A DNA stretch of 64,000 bases from Poriferisodalis sp965215815 (GCF_965215815.1 NZ_CBDCEO010000013.1:124001-188000); one strand, 5' to 3'; positions 45,152 to 54,767 are shown, counted from the stretch's first letter. Notes: a model not told the origin generated them from the letters alone. A program made the numbers and translations.

Positions 45152-45607
45152 ATGCCTGACTCCCAAACTGATATCGCATCCCAGACGGAGCCAGCGCTCG
45201 ACGACCTCGAAGAAGGCACGGTCGCCCGCATCGACTTCGGCAAGGTGGCCCAGATCGGCCGCGACGGCCACCAGGTCGTGCCAGTCGTACTGCAGGATGT
45301 CGACACCGGCGACGTGCTGTTCATCGGCTACGCCAACGACGAGGCGTTGCGGCTCACCCTCGAGCGACGCAGCGCCGTGCTGTATTCCACCTCGCGCAAC
45401 GAGATCTGGCACAAGGGCGCTACTTCGGGCGACACCCTCTCACTCGTCGACGTGCGTGTGAACTGCGAGCAGAACTCGTTGCTGTACCGGGTGCGGCGCG
45501 ACGCAGGCGGAGCGTGTCACACCCGCGACGCCAGCGGTTCAGCCCGCCCAGGCTGCTACTACCGCGCTCTGAACGACTCGAGCCAGTTGCGCCACCTCAA
45601 CAGTTGA
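45152..45607 (+). CDS. hisI: Phosphoribosyl-AMP cyclohydrolase
   Basis: Zinc/Mg enzyme opening the purine ring in histidine synthesis; 151 residues. Motifs: FIGYANDEALRLTLE, EIWHKGATSGDTL, and the metal cysteines in VNCEQNSLLYRV, GGACHTRD and PGCYYR. It has a ~25-residue acidic N-terminal extension. Unusual pairing with glpX rather than other his genes. Convergent with amt. Confidence 0.93.
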   Translation: MPDSQTDIASQTEPALDDLEEGTVARIDFGKVAQIGRDGHQVVPVVLQDVDTGDVLFIGYANDEALRLTLERRSAVLYSTSRNEIWHKGATSGDTLSLVDVRVNCEQNSLLYRVRRDAGGACHTRDASGSARPGCYYRALNDSSQLRHLNS

Positions 45608-45634
45608 ACTGTCTCGAACGCTGAATCAGCGCTG

Positions 45635-46906
45635 CTACTCGTCGAAGTTCTCGGGCATCAGCACGAACTCCGGGTAAGCCTCGATGCCGAGCTCCCCGGA
45701 GTCCTGACCCAATTGCTCGACCGTGCGTGAGATCCGCAGGCCCATCGTGATGTCCAAGGCCTTCCAGACGATCAGCGACGCAATGAACACGAACGCTCCT
45801 ACCGACACCACGCCAAGCAACTGGATGTGCAGTTGGGCTCCAGCAGCGATTGCCGTCGCCAGCGTTCCCCAGATGCCGCAGATCAGGTGCGCCGGGATCG
45901 CGCCGACCACATCGTCGATCTTTGCCAGCTCCAGCGCCTTGATGCCAAGCGTGCACAGCACACCGCCGATGGCGCCGATGATCACCGCCCACCACTGCTG
46001 AGTGATGTCGGGGCCGGCCGTGATCGACACCAGGCCGGCAATGGCTCCGTTGAGACCCGCGAAGAGGTCGACCCTTCCCAGTACTGACCGGGAGACCGCA
46101 AGCGCCGCCACCACGCCCGCTGCCGCCGCGAGGTTCGTGTTGACAAGCACGTTGCTCATGGCCACCGCATCGAACACGCTGCCGAGTGCCAGCTGGGATC
46201 CGCCGTTGAAGCCGAACCAGCCGAACCACAGGATGAACACGCCAAGCGTCACGATGAGCACATTCGACGGCGGCGTGGGCTTCACCGTGCCGTCGGAGCG
46301 GAACTTGCCGAGCCGGGGACCAACCACCAGCACGCCGGCCAGCGCTGCCCACCCGCCAGTGCTGTGCACGATCGTCGAGCCCGCAAAGTCCTGAAAGCCC
46401 TGCTGGGCCAGCCAGCCGCCGCCCCAGGTCCACGCGCCCACGATCGGGTAGATGACGGCGGTCAGGACCAGCGTGAAGCCGAAGAACAGTCACATCTTGA
46501 CGCGCTCGGCAATGGCGCCCGATACCACGGACGCCGCGGTTGCCACGAACACCATCTGGAAGAACCAGTCCGACATGACCGCGTAGCCGTTGGCGGCCAC
46601 TGCGCCTGCTGCACCTGCGTCGCCGTCGAGCAGCGCCAATTCGTCCGCGCTGGGCCCGTACAGCAACTTGAACGAGCCCCAGAGGTCGCCCACCTCGACG
46701 TACATCAGGTTGTAGCCGAGGAAGTAGAACGCCAGGCCGGCGATCGAGTAGATGCCGATGTTCTTCAGGCAGATCATCGACGCGTTCTTGGTGCGGACTG
46801 CGCCGGCTTCAAGCATCGTGAAGCCAGCCGCCATCCACATGATCAGCGATCCCCAAACGAGGAACATGAACGTGTTCAGGATGAACTGCTCAGGAATCTC
46901 GACCAT
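45635..46906 (-). pseudogene. amt: Ammonium transporter Amt, interrupted by an in-frame TGA
   Basis: One reading frame encodes a full ammonium channel of about 423 residues, but a TGA at 46490-46492 splits it after AIAERVKM. Reading on in the same frame gives LFFGFTLVLTAVIYPIVG and then the rest of the protein (GAWTWGGGWL, the LWFGWFGFNGGS pore block, GAIPAHLICGIWG). The residue at the stop would normally lie at a helix start; TGA is one base from TGG (Trp). No other lesion is seen, so this is a recent nonsense mutation, a sequencing error, or read-through. The N-terminal part alone (138 residues) cannot form a channel. Confidence 0.85.
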
Positions 46907-46948
46907 GACGAGCCCCCTGGCTGAATGTGCAGGACTGTCATGCTTGCA

Positions 46949-46968
46949 GACGCGGCGAGCGCCGCGTC
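46949..46968. terminator. GC hairpin between atpC and amt
   Basis: GACGCGGC and GCCGCGTC form a perfect 8-bp stem with GAGC tetraloop, 61 bases after the atpC stop in the direction of atp transcription and 42 bases before amt. There is no U-run. It may end or process the atp mRNA. Confidence 0.45.
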
Positions 46969-46993
46969 ACACCGTGCTCACATAGCTGTGTTC

Positions 46994-47027
46994 ACGCAGC
47001 TGCGCTGTAGTTACGCAGCTGCGCTGT
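46994..47027. repeat. Two palindromic 15-base direct repeats upstream of amt
   Basis: ACGCAGCTGCGCTGT occurs at 46994-47008 and 47013-47027, four bases apart. Each contains the 10-bp palindrome CGCAGCTGCG. The centre-to-centre distance is 19 bases, close to two helical turns, which suits tandem binding of a dimeric regulator. They lie between the atpC stop and the amt promoter region. Confidence 0.5.
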
Positions 47028-47029
47028 GC

Positions 47030-47413
47030 TCAGGCAGCTCCGGCGACGGCGATGCGCGTCTGCGCCCAGGCCAGCGCAGCCTTGGCGTCGTCGTCGTCGG
47101 AATCGGCGTTGACGGCTGCTTCGGCCGCCTCGAGATCGGCGCTGGCCGCGGCGACGTCGATCTCGTCGGCCGCATAGGCAGCATCGCTGAGGATCGTCAC
47201 GACGTTGTTGCTGACCTCGACGAAGCCGCGGTTGATCGCCAGCGTCACGATGCCGTCAGACGCCCACAGCTGGGTCTGGCCGATGTCGAGCGCACCAATG
47301 AACGCCGCATGATGGTCCAGAAAGGCGATGTCGCCGTCGACGGTGCGCGTGACGACTTGAGTGCACTCGCCGCTGAATAGCACCGCTTCGGGTGAGACCA
47401 GCTCAACTTGCAT
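47030..47413 (-). CDS. atpC: ATP synthase F1 epsilon subunit
   Basis: 127 residues: N-terminal beta-sandwich (MQVELVSPEAVLFSGEC, GDIAFLDHHAAFIGAL) and a C-terminal alpha hairpin rich in Ala/Asp. Inhibitory/coupling subunit of the central stalk. ATG 47413 gives the normal start. Last gene of the atp operon. Confidence 0.94.
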   Translation of the reverse strand: MQVELVSPEAVLFSGECTQVVTRTVDGDIAFLDHHAAFIGALDIGQTQLWASDGIVTLAINRGFVEVSNNVVTILSDAAYAADEIDVAAASADLEAAEAAVNADSDDDDAKAALAWAQTRIAVAGAA

Positions 47414-47454
47414 CTCGTGTGCCTCCGTGTCCTTCCGAGCCCCGGCCGTGCCAG

Positions 47455-48906
47455 CTAGGACTGCTCGAGGTCCCGCGCCTTGGCCATGGCGGCCTCGGCG
47501 TTGCCGACGTTGAGGAACGCCTGCTCGGGGAGGTTGTCCAGCTCGCCATTGCACAGCATCTCGAACGACTCGATGGTCTCCGCGATCGGCACGAAGACGC
47601 CCGGCAAGCCGGTGAAGACCTCGGCCACGAAGAACGGCTGGCTCAAGAAGCGCTGGATCTTGCGCGCCCGGTTGACCGTGATGCGGTCCTCCTCGGACAG
47701 CTCGTCAAGACCCAGGATGGCGATGATGTCCTGTAGCTCCTTGTAGCGCTGGAGGATCTCCTGGGTGCGCCGTGCCACGCCGTAGTGCCGGTCGCCGACC
47801 ACCTCGGGGCTGAGGATGGTCGATGTCGAGGCCAGCGGATCCACTGCCGGGTAGATGCCCAGCGAGGCGATCTGGCGGCTCAGCTCAGTGGTGGCGTCGA
47901 GGTGGGTGAACGTGGTGAACGGCGCCGGGTCGGTGTAGTCGTCCGCCGGCACGTACACGGCCTGCAGCGACGTGATCGAGTGCCCCGATGTCGAGGTGAT
48001 GCGCTCTTGCAGCTCGCCCATCTCGTCGGCCAGGTTGGGCTGGTAGCCCACCGCTGACGGCATGCGGCCCAGCAGCGTGGACACCTCCGAGCCGGCCTGC
48101 ACGAAGCGGAAGATGTTGTCGACGAACAGCAGCACTTCCTGGCCTTGCACGTCGCGGAAGTACTCCGCCATCGTCAGCGCCGACAGAGCGACGCGCAGCC
48201 GCACGCCAGGCGGCTCGTCCATCTGCCCGAACACCAGCGCGGTCTTCTCGAGCACGCCGGACTCTGCCATCTCCAGATAGAGGTCAGTGCCCTCACGAGT
48301 GCGCTCCCCCACCCCAGCGAACACCGACACACCGCCGTGCTGGGACGCAACGCGGTTGATCATCTCGGTGATGAGCACCGTCTTGCCCACGCCGGCGCCA
48401 CCGAACAGACCGATCTTGCCGCCCTCCACGTATGGCTCGAGCAGGTCGATGACCTTGATGCCCGACTCGAACATCGTCGCTCTCGGCTCAAGGGTGTCGA
48501 ACGCAGGTGCGGGGCGGTGGATTTCCCACCGATCCGCGATGCCTTCGACCAGATCGGCACCATCGAGGGGCTCGCCCAAGACGTTGAAGATGTGGCCCAG
48601 CACCCCGTCGCCCACCGGCACGGCGATGCCCCGACCGGTGTTGGTCACCTTCATGCCTCGGGTCAATCCGTCGGTCGCCTTCATCGAGACGATGCGCACG
48701 CGGTTGTCGCCAATCTGCTGGGCCACCTCGCCTGTGATGGTGACCGGCGTGCCTTCCAGCTCGACATGCATCTCGACAGCGGTGTTGATCTCCGGGAGCG
48801 CCCCCGACGGGAACTCCGCATCGACAACCGGTCCGGCGATGGCCACGACGCGGCCGTCGGCGTGCTCGGTCGTCTCTTCGGCTGTGCTTGCTTGCGTCAT
48901 AGTCAT
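47455..48906 (-). CDS. atpD: ATP synthase F1 beta subunit (catalytic)
   Basis: 483 residues. P-loop GGAGVGKTVLI near residue 170, catalytic Glu in GVGERTREG, Walker B LLFVDNIFRF, and the DELSEED-equivalent LDELSEEDR. Hosts the catalytic sites at the alpha-beta interface. A ~15-residue hydrophilic N-terminal extension precedes the beta-barrel. Confidence 0.97.
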   Translation of the reverse strand: MTMTQASTAEETTEHADGRVVAIAGPVVDAEFPSGALPEINTAVEMHVELEGTPVTITGEVAQQIGDNRVRIVSMKATDGLTRGMKVTNTGRGIAVPVGDGVLGHIFNVLGEPLDGADLVEGIADRWEIHRPAPAFDTLEPRATMFESGIKVIDLLEPYVEGGKIGLFGGAGVGKTVLITEMINRVASQHGGVSVFAGVGERTREGTDLYLEMAESGVLEKTALVFGQMDEPPGVRLRVALSALTMAEYFRDVQGQEVLLFVDNIFRFVQAGSEVSTLLGRMPSAVGYQPNLADEMGELQERITSTSGHSITSLQAVYVPADDYTDPAPFTTFTHLDATTELSRQIASLGIYPAVDPLASTSTILSPEVVGDRHYGVARRTQEILQRYKELQDIIAILGLDELSEEDRITVNRARKIQRFLSQPFFVAEVFTGLPGVFVPIAETIESFEMLCNGELDNLPEQAFLNVGNAEAAMAKARDLEQS

Positions 48907-48944
48907 TGATGTGTCTCCTCAACCCGCCGAGGGGCTCGATTGGG

Positions 48945-49919
48945 CTACTTGCGTGAGCGGAACAGGTTCGCAGTGCGGGCTTCGATGGTGTCGGACAGAA
49001 GGTCGACTTCGCCGCCGGTTTGAGAGAGCGCCTCAGCACCGCTGACGATCTCCATGATCTCGGTGGTGATGGCGTCCTGGCGGGCGCGGTTCATCACGCG
49101 TGTCAGGTTGGTTTTTAAGTCTTCGGCGTTGTCGGTTGCGGCCTTCATGGCGCGCTGACGAGCGGCGTGTTCGGAGGCAGAGGCCTCGAGCAGCGCTGAG
49201 AACAGCCGGGCCTCGGCGTAGCGCGGCAGGAGACGCTCGAGAATCACCGCTGGCTCGGGCTCGAACTCGTAGCCACCGGCTGCACCGGAGCTTTGGGGAA
49301 CATCGGCACCGTTGGCGCCGCCGAAGTCGCCGGAATCCAGCGGCATGAACGGGACGATCGCCACTTCCTGGACGCCGATGGAGTGAAACTTGGTGTACGC
49401 CAGCTTCACCTGGCCGCACTCGCCGCTCTCGAACAGCGCAGTGGCTGCCCGCGCGATCCGCTGGGCATCGGCATAGCTCGGCTGGTCACTGAAGCCGTCG
49501 AAGCCAGCGGCAATGCGGAAATCGCGGAAACGGAAGTAGCCCTGGGTCTTGCGGCCCGACAGCACCAGCTCGTAGTCACGGCCCGCTGCCGCGTCGGCGG
49601 CGATCGCACGCTCGGTGGAACGCAGGACGTTGTTGTTGTAGCCGCCGCACAGGCCACGATCCGCAGCGATGACAACGTAGGCCACCTTCGCGACATCGGC
49701 CGGCTCGCGCAGCAGCGGGTGATCGGCCTCGCCACCGGCAGATGCCAGGTTGGCAATGACCGCAGTCACCTTCTCGCTGTACGGCCGTGCGGCGCGCACC
49801 CGGGTCTGCGCCCGCACGATGCGTGAAGCCGCAATCAGCTCCATGGCGCGCGTGATCTTCTTCGTAGCCTCGATCGACTTGATACGCCGCCGAAGAATGC
49901 GCTCCTGACCGCTTGCCAT
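48945..49919 (-). CDS. atpG: ATP synthase F1 gamma subunit
   Basis: 324 residues, rotor shaft. N-terminal helix RRRIKSIEATKKITRAMELI and C-terminal helix MNRARQDAITTEIMEIVSGA are intact. It has a Gly/Ser-rich insertion (DFGGANGADVPQSSGAAGG, near residue 205) of about 20 residues in the globular part, in line with longer actinobacterial gamma subunits. Confidence 0.96.
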   Translation of the reverse strand: MASGQERILRRRIKSIEATKKITRAMELIAASRIVRAQTRVRAARPYSEKVTAVIANLASAGGEADHPLLREPADVAKVAYVVIAADRGLCGGYNNNVLRSTERAIAADAAAGRDYELVLSGRKTQGYFRFRDFRIAAGFDGFSDQPSYADAQRIARAATALFESGECGQVKLAYTKFHSIGVQEVAIVPFMPLDSGDFGGANGADVPQSSGAAGGYEFEPEPAVILERLLPRYAEARLFSALLEASASEHAARQRAMKAATDNAEDLKTNLTRVMNRARQDAITTEIMEIVSGAEALSQTGGEVDLLSDTIEARTANLFRSRK

Positions 49920-49925
49920 CGCGAA

Positions 49926-51470
49926 TCAGCTGTCCGCGGTGTCGTCAGCGCTCAAGGCGTCAGACGTCACGAACTGTGCGCCAAATGCCTCGATCGCAGC
50001 TTGCAGTGCCCCTTCGACGAGGGCTCCCGTCGAGCGGATGTCCTCGAGCAGGGCGCTGTGACGAGTGCTCATGTACGCCAAGAGCTCGTTCTCGTAGCGG
50101 TTTACGTCCTCCACCGGGATGCCGTCGACGTAGCCGTTGGTGCCGGCGAAAATGACGACCACCTGCTGCTCGACGGGCATGGGCGAGTTGAGCCCCTGCT
50201 TGAGCAGCTCCACGAGCCGGTAGCCCCGCCCGAGCTGGGCGGCGGACACCGCATCGAGCTCGGATCCGAAGGTGGCGAACGCCTCAAGATCACGGAACTG
50301 CGCCAGGTCGATCTTGAGGGTGCCGGCCACACCCTTCATGGCCTTGGTCTGTGCAGCAGAGCCCACCCGCGATACCGATATGCCCACGTCCACGGCGGGC
50401 CGGACTCCCGACTTGAACAAGTCGTCCTGGAGGTAGATCTGGCCGTCAGTGATCGAGATCACGTTCGTCGGGATGTATGCCGACACGTCGCCGGCCTTTG
50501 TCTCGATGATCGGAAGCGCTGTCAGCGAGCCGGCGCCGTTGACGTCGGACAGCTTGGCGGCACGCTCAAGCAGACGGCTGTGCAGGTAGAACACATCGCC
50601 CGGGTACGCCTCGCGTCCCGGCGGACGGCGCAGCAGCAGCGACATCTGGCGGTACGCCTCGGCTTGCTTGGAGAGATCGTCGTAAACGATGAGCGCGTGG
50701 TCACCGTTCTCCATCCAATGCTGGCCCATCGCGCAGCCGGCATAGGGAGCCAGGTACTTGAACGGCGCGGCGTCGGCGGCAGGCGCGGAGACCACCACGG
50801 TGTACTCCATGGCGCCACGCTCTCGCAATGTGTTCACCACTTGCGCAACCGTCGAGCCCTTCTGCCCGATGGCCACGTAGATGCACTTCACACCGAGGCC
50901 GGCCTGGTTGAGGATCGTGTCGACCGCGATCGACGTCTTGCCGGTCTTTCGGTCGCCGATGATCAGCTCCCGTTGACCTCGACCGACTGGGGTCATCGAG
51001 TCGATGGCCTTGATGCCGGTCTGCAGCGGTTCATGCACCGGCTTGCGGCCCATCACGCCAGGCGCCTGGATCTCCATGCGGCGCTCGATGGCGCCGACGA
51101 TCTCGCCCCGGCCGTCGATCGGCTCGCCGAGTGCATTCACGACACGGCCCAGAACGGCGTCGCCGACAGGGATCGACAGAATGCGGCCGGTTGCCTTGAC
51201 GGCCTGGCCCTCCTCGATCGACTCGACATTGCCGAGCACGACGGCGCCAATGGAATCCTCGTCGAGGTTCAATGCGAGACCGACGTCTCCGCTGGCGAAC
51301 TCCAAGATCTCGTTCACCGAGCAGCCCGGCAGTCCCGAGACGCGGGCAATGCCGTCGCCCACCTCGAGGATCCGGCCGACAGTTGCGGACTCGATCGACG
51401 GATCAAAGCCCTCGAGATTCTGGCGAATCGCCAAAGCGATGCCAGCGGTATCAAAGCTCAAGTCGGTCAC
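49926..51470 (-). CDS. atpA: ATP synthase F1 alpha subunit
   Basis: 514 residues. P-loop GDRKTGKTSIAVD, ISVSRVGSAAQTKAMK, and the C-terminal helical domain. Non-catalytic nucleotide-binding partner of AtpD. GTG start overlapping the atpH stop by four bases (GTGA), so the two are coupled. The gap to atpG is six bases. Confidence 0.97.
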   Translation of the reverse strand: MTDLSFDTAGIALAIRQNLEGFDPSIESATVGRILEVGDGIARVSGLPGCSVNEILEFASGDVGLALNLDEDSIGAVVLGNVESIEEGQAVKATGRILSIPVGDAVLGRVVNALGEPIDGRGEIVGAIERRMEIQAPGVMGRKPVHEPLQTGIKAIDSMTPVGRGQRELIIGDRKTGKTSIAVDTILNQAGLGVKCIYVAIGQKGSTVAQVVNTLRERGAMEYTVVVSAPAADAAPFKYLAPYAGCAMGQHWMENGDHALIVYDDLSKQAEAYRQMSLLLRRPPGREAYPGDVFYLHSRLLERAAKLSDVNGAGSLTALPIIETKAGDVSAYIPTNVISITDGQIYLQDDLFKSGVRPAVDVGISVSRVGSAAQTKAMKGVAGTLKIDLAQFRDLEAFATFGSELDAVSAAQLGRGYRLVELLKQGLNSPMPVEQQVVVIFAGTNGYVDGIPVEDVNRYENELLAYMSTRHSALLEDIRSTGALVEGALQAAIEAFGAQFVTSDALSADDTADS

Positions 51471-51994
51471 GACAGGCGCTCCTTCATGTTGTCGAGCCGA
51501 GTGCGGACCGAGCCATCGAAGACGGTGTCGCCGATCTGGGCGGACAGTCCTCCGATGATCTCCGGGTCCACTACGACGTGGACGGTCACGTTGCGACCGC
51601 TCGCCCGGCCAAGCGCATCGGCAACTTTGGAAATCTGCTCGTCGGTGAGTGCGACGGCCGCGCGCACTTCGGCCACCACCTCACCCCGCGTTGCGGCGGC
51701 GAGTTCTAGCACCTCTTCGGCGATGGTGTCGAGCTGACCGCCACGGCCTGCGCCGACCAGCATCGCCACCACGTTGAGCGTGACCGGCGATGCCTGAGCC
51801 GCCAACAAGTCCTCGATGATGCCGATGCGGCGTGATGCCGGCACGGAGCGGTCGGACAGCACGCGGCGCAGTTCCTCGTTCGCGGCGACAGCGCGGCCGA
51901 CTGCTGACAGTTCGTTGGGCACACGCTCAAGCACATCCTCGGCCTGCGCGATAGCGACCACCGCGCTTGCGTAACCCTCGGTTCGATCGCTCAT
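51467..51994 (-). CDS. atpH: ATP synthase F1 delta subunit
   Basis: 175 residues, normal bacterial length rather than the long mycobacterial b-delta fusion. N-terminal helical domain (YASAVVAIAQAEDVLERV) and C-terminal VVDPEIIGGLSAQIGDTVFD, the OSCP signature. Links the peripheral stalk to alpha. Confidence 0.95.
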   Translation of the reverse strand: MSDRTEGYASAVVAIAQAEDVLERVPNELSAVGRAVAANEELRRVLSDRSVPASRRIGIIEDLLAAQASPVTLNVVAMLVGAGRGGQLDTIAEEVLELAAATRGEVVAEVRAAVALTDEQISKVADALGRASGRNVTVHVVVDPEIIGGLSAQIGDTVFDGSVRTRLDNMKERLS

Positions 51995-52086
51995 TGGTCG
52001 ATCCTGGTCATCTGCTTATCTCCTGTCCCCGCCCGTACCGGTTATGGCCCGGTTGCGGGGCCGCCGGCGGGCGCTGCGCGGGACGC

Positions 52087-52641
52087 TTAGTTCCCCACCC
52101 GTGCGATGTAGTCATCGATCAGCTGGGCGTGGGCTGCCTCGTCGATGCTGGCGCGAACCACCTGCTCGGCGGCGCCGACGGCGATCGACGTGATGTCGGC
52201 CCGTACCTCGGCCATGGCCCGCTCGCGAGCAGCCTCGATGTCGGCCTCAGCCTGCGCACGTCGCTCGGCGATCTCCGGCTCGATCGCCGCGAGACGCTCC
52301 TGGCGGACCGTTTCGGCAGACGCTCGGGCCTCCTCGATGATCCGGGCGGCTTCGGTGTTGGCCTCGGCCAGCCGGGCGTCGTACTGCGTGCGCAGTTCCT
52401 CGGCCTCAGAGCGGGCGTTTGCGGCGCCGTCGAGGTCGCCCTGGATGCGCTCCGTGCGAGCTTCCATGGCCCGCCTGATCGGCGGCAGGGCCAGCTTCCA
52501 CATGACAATGAGCAGGATGAAGAATGCCGAAGACCCCCAGATCACCTCGTTCCATTCGGGGATGATCGGGTTGGAGGCGGCCTCGCCCTCCTCGGTCGCC
52601 GAAAGAAGGCCGGCTGCCAAATTGCTCAGAGTGGCGTTCAT
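52087..52641 (-). CDS. atpF: ATP synthase Fo subunit b
   Basis: 184 residues. One transmembrane helix near residues 32-50 (SSAFFILLIVMWKLALPPI) and a long Ala/Glu/Arg-rich coiled coil forming the peripheral stalk. A short extracytoplasmic N-terminus with a possible cleavable or anchoring stretch precedes it. Confidence 0.94.
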   Translation of the reverse strand: MNATLSNLAAGLLSATEEGEAASNPIIPEWNEVIWGSSAFFILLIVMWKLALPPIRRAMEARTERIQGDLDGAANARSEAEELRTQYDARLAEANTEAARIIEEARASAETVRQERLAAIEPEIAERRAQAEADIEAARERAMAEVRADITSIAVGAAEQVVRASIDEAAHAQLIDDYIARVGN

Positions 52642-52650
52642 GGGTTCCTC

Positions 52651-52902
52651 CTACGCGAAGTTGAGGAGGATGAACACCACGAAACCGATGAGGGCCAATG
52701 CCTCAGTGAACGCGATGCCCAAGAACATGGTCGTACGGACCATGCCCGCCGATTCGGGCTGGCGCGCCATGGCTGTGATGGCGTTGCCAACGACAAGGCC
52801 GATGCCGACGCCCGGGCCGATGGCCGCTAGGCCGTAGCCGAGGCCGGCGCCGAGCGCCTTGAGCCCGTCGAGTGCGTTGTCCGCTTGCGCGAGCAATTCC
52901 AT
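52651..52902 (-). CDS. atpE: ATP synthase Fo subunit c
   Basis: 83-residue hairpin proteolipid. First helix with AAIGPGVGIGLVVGNA, polar loop ARQPE, and second helix with the proton-binding Glu in FTEALALIGFV. No Na+-type ligand set (Gln/Ser) is evident, so H+ is the expected ion. Confidence 0.96.
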   Translation of the reverse strand: MELLAQADNALDGLKALGAGLGYGLAAIGPGVGIGLVVGNAITAMARQPESAGMVRTTMFLGIAFTEALALIGFVVFILLNFA

Positions 52903-52999
52903 TACTCGTCATCTCCTGTGTTGTATGGGGTCTTGGGGCAGGGGCCGAGTGCCGAGACACTGTGCGGCCGGTGGTCGGTGAGGGAACGGGTGGTCGGGC

Positions 53000-53794
53000 C
53001 TAGTGCTCTGGGTGCAGCGCACCGCCGATGTACACGGCGGCGAGGATCGTGAAGATGAACGCCTGCAGGAGTGCAACGAGGATCTCGAAGCCGGTCAGCC
53101 CGATGAGCACCACAAACGGCGCCCAGACAATCGCTATCAGCGGACTCGTGTCCCACAGTGCTGCGGTGAGCACGCCGAAGGTGACCAGGAGCAGGTGTCC
53201 GGCAAGCATGTTCGCGAACAACCGCACGGCGAGCGAGAACGGCCGCACAAAGAACGTCGAGACGAACTCGATGAGCGCCACCAGCGGAAGCAGCGCCTTG
53301 GGCACACCGGGCGGAATCACGACGTTCTTGAGGTAGCCAAACAATCCGTGGTGCTTGATGCCGACGGCGTTGAACACCACCCAGACCAGCACGGCGAGGA
53401 CGAAGGGCATCGCCATGCGGGCGTTGGCTGGGAAGTGGATGAGCGGGAACACCTCGGTGATATTCGAGAAGAGAATGAAGAAGAACAGCGTCAGCAGGAA
53501 GGGCAAGTAGCGCAGGCCGTCTGGCCCGATGGTCTGCATGATGATGTTCTCGCGGACGAACTCCACCGAGGTCTCCGCCACGGTTTGGATTCCGCGGGGG
53601 GCGGTGATGACTTCCGCCTGCGCGTAGCGGCGCTTTGCCATGACGAAAATCATGACGGGAGCCACGAGGGCGAAGATGTAGATGATGCCGACCTTGTTCA
53701 GCGCGAACACCGAGTCGTCGTCGAGACCCGGCAGGACGTTCGGCCACTCCAAGAGGTGCCCGATGTCAGGAAAGGTCAGCGCTAGCAAGTTCAC
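53000..53794 (-). CDS. atpB: ATP synthase Fo subunit a
   Basis: 264 residues, five to six helices. The essential Arg is in RPFSLAVRLFANMLAGH, and GFEILVALLQAFIFTILAAVYI (last helix) is intact. GTG start overlapping the atpI stop by four bases. A 97-base gap before atpE is the longest in the operon. Confidence 0.96.
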   Translation of the reverse strand: MNLLALTFPDIGHLLEWPNVLPGLDDDSVFALNKVGIIYIFALVAPVMIFVMAKRRYAQAEVITAPRGIQTVAETSVEFVRENIIMQTIGPDGLRYLPFLLTLFFFILFSNITEVFPLIHFPANARMAMPFVLAVLVWVVFNAVGIKHHGLFGYLKNVVIPPGVPKALLPLVALIEFVSTFFVRPFSLAVRLFANMLAGHLLLVTFGVLTAALWDTSPLIAIVWAPFVVLIGLTGFEILVALLQAFIFTILAAVYIGGALHPEH

Positions 53795-54270
53795 TTCTGC
53801 TCCTTGCCTGGGCGTTGACGATCAAGGCCTGGGGCCACAAGCCGCAGCGAAACATATCGGATCTCCCACGCGAGCAGACCGAGGTGGCTCGCGACGATGG
53901 TGATCGCGATGGGAATGGGCTCGAAGAAGCCGAGCTGACTGACGGCGAGCACGATTCCGGCAAGCGCCGCGAGCCGCACGATGAAGCCACCCAAAGTGGC
54001 CCCCATGAGCGCAACCGGCGACGTGCGTGCACCCCACGCCATCAGCGCCGCGGCCGCAGCAAGATTACCGATGACCAGTGCGTAGCCCAGCGCTGATGAG
54101 AGTGCCCCGCCCATGCCCCAGATGAACCCGCTTACGACGACCCAGGCGGGAAACACCCACAGGCTTCGTCGTGCCATGTCGAACGCGATGTCGCGCTCTG
54201 GCGAGCCGTCGTCGCTGGCGGGATACGTGCCGCCAGTTCCGGCTCGCTCGGCGAATTCGGCCGGTGTCAC
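53791..54270 (-). CDS. atpI: ATP synthase protein I-like membrane protein
   Basis: 159 residues with four hydrophobic segments (SLWVFPAWVVVSGFIWGMGG region, YALVIGNLAAAAALMAWG, IVRLAALAGIVLAV, IAITIVASHLGLLAW), the layout of AtpI. Position just before atpB and GTGA overlaps on both sides support the call; sequence similarity itself is weak. Thought to help c-ring assembly or Mg2+ supply. Confidence 0.72.
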   Translation of the reverse strand: MTPAEFAERAGTGGTYPASDDGSPERDIAFDMARRSLWVFPAWVVVSGFIWGMGGALSSALGYALVIGNLAAAAALMAWGARTSPVALMGATLGGFIVRLAALAGIVLAVSQLGFFEPIPIAITIVASHLGLLAWEIRYVSLRLVAPGLDRQRPGKEQK

Positions 54271-54767
54271 AGGAGTCCTGGCCCTGTAGCTGAGCGCAGT
54301 GATCGGCCCTCGTCTCGTCCCTCGTTCCGAGACGGACTCGACTCAGTCACGTCGCGTGGTGCCGACGAGGCGGTGTCGGCCTCGAGCGAGACGCCAGTCG
54401 GCAGCGAAGCCGGCTCGTCGATGCCAGCGGAGCGATCGATGCCTCGCTGTTGCGTCGGGCGCCGCGCGGCCAGGTCTGCCTCGTGGTCGTTCATGAGCTC
54501 GGCGTACCGGTACCACTCGACCATCAGCTTGAGCACGAACGAAACCATGCCGAAGCTCAGGGCCAGCCAGGGTCCCGTGTCCAACCAGCGATCGAGCCCG
54601 AACCCTGCAGCAGCGAAGATGACCGGCGTCAGGACGATCTCGACGGCCTTGGCGAGACCGTCCCCACCGCCAGCACGGCTGCCGGTGGCCCGAGTCTCTT
54701 CGCGCGCAGCGTGCGATCGCATGGGTCCGGGGGTCTCCGATGCCTGGGTAAGCGTGCCGACGCGCAC
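54267..54767 (-). CDS. AtpZ/AtpI family protein
   Basis: 166 residues (or 151 if started at ATG 54722). Two helices with the AtpZ pattern VFAAAGFGLDRWLDTGPWLA and LSFGMVSFVLKLMVEWYRY, then a ~75-residue Ser/Asp/Arg-rich tail that is unusually long. First gene of the atp operon, so its promoter lies in 54768-54976, where I see no clear boxes and no further gene. Confidence 0.78.
   Translation of the reverse strand: MRVGTLTQASETPGPMRSHAAREETRATGSRAGGGDGLAKAVEIVLTPVIFAAAGFGLDRWLDTGPWLALSFGMVSFVLKLMVEWYRYAELMNDHEADLAARRPTQQRGIDRSAGIDEPASLPTGVSLEADTASSAPRDVTESSPSRNEGRDEGRSLRSATGPGLL

Noticed and set aside
46490..46492. TGA in amt read as selenocysteine or Trp by a changed code
   Set aside because: TGA ends many intact genes here (all the ATGA/GTGA overlaps), no selenocysteine hairpin is evident, and the position is not a Cys site.
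45597..46493. Alternative minus-strand frame inside the amt region
   Set aside because: Arg/Gly/His-rich shadow. The true Amt sequence lies in the other frame on both sides of the TGA.
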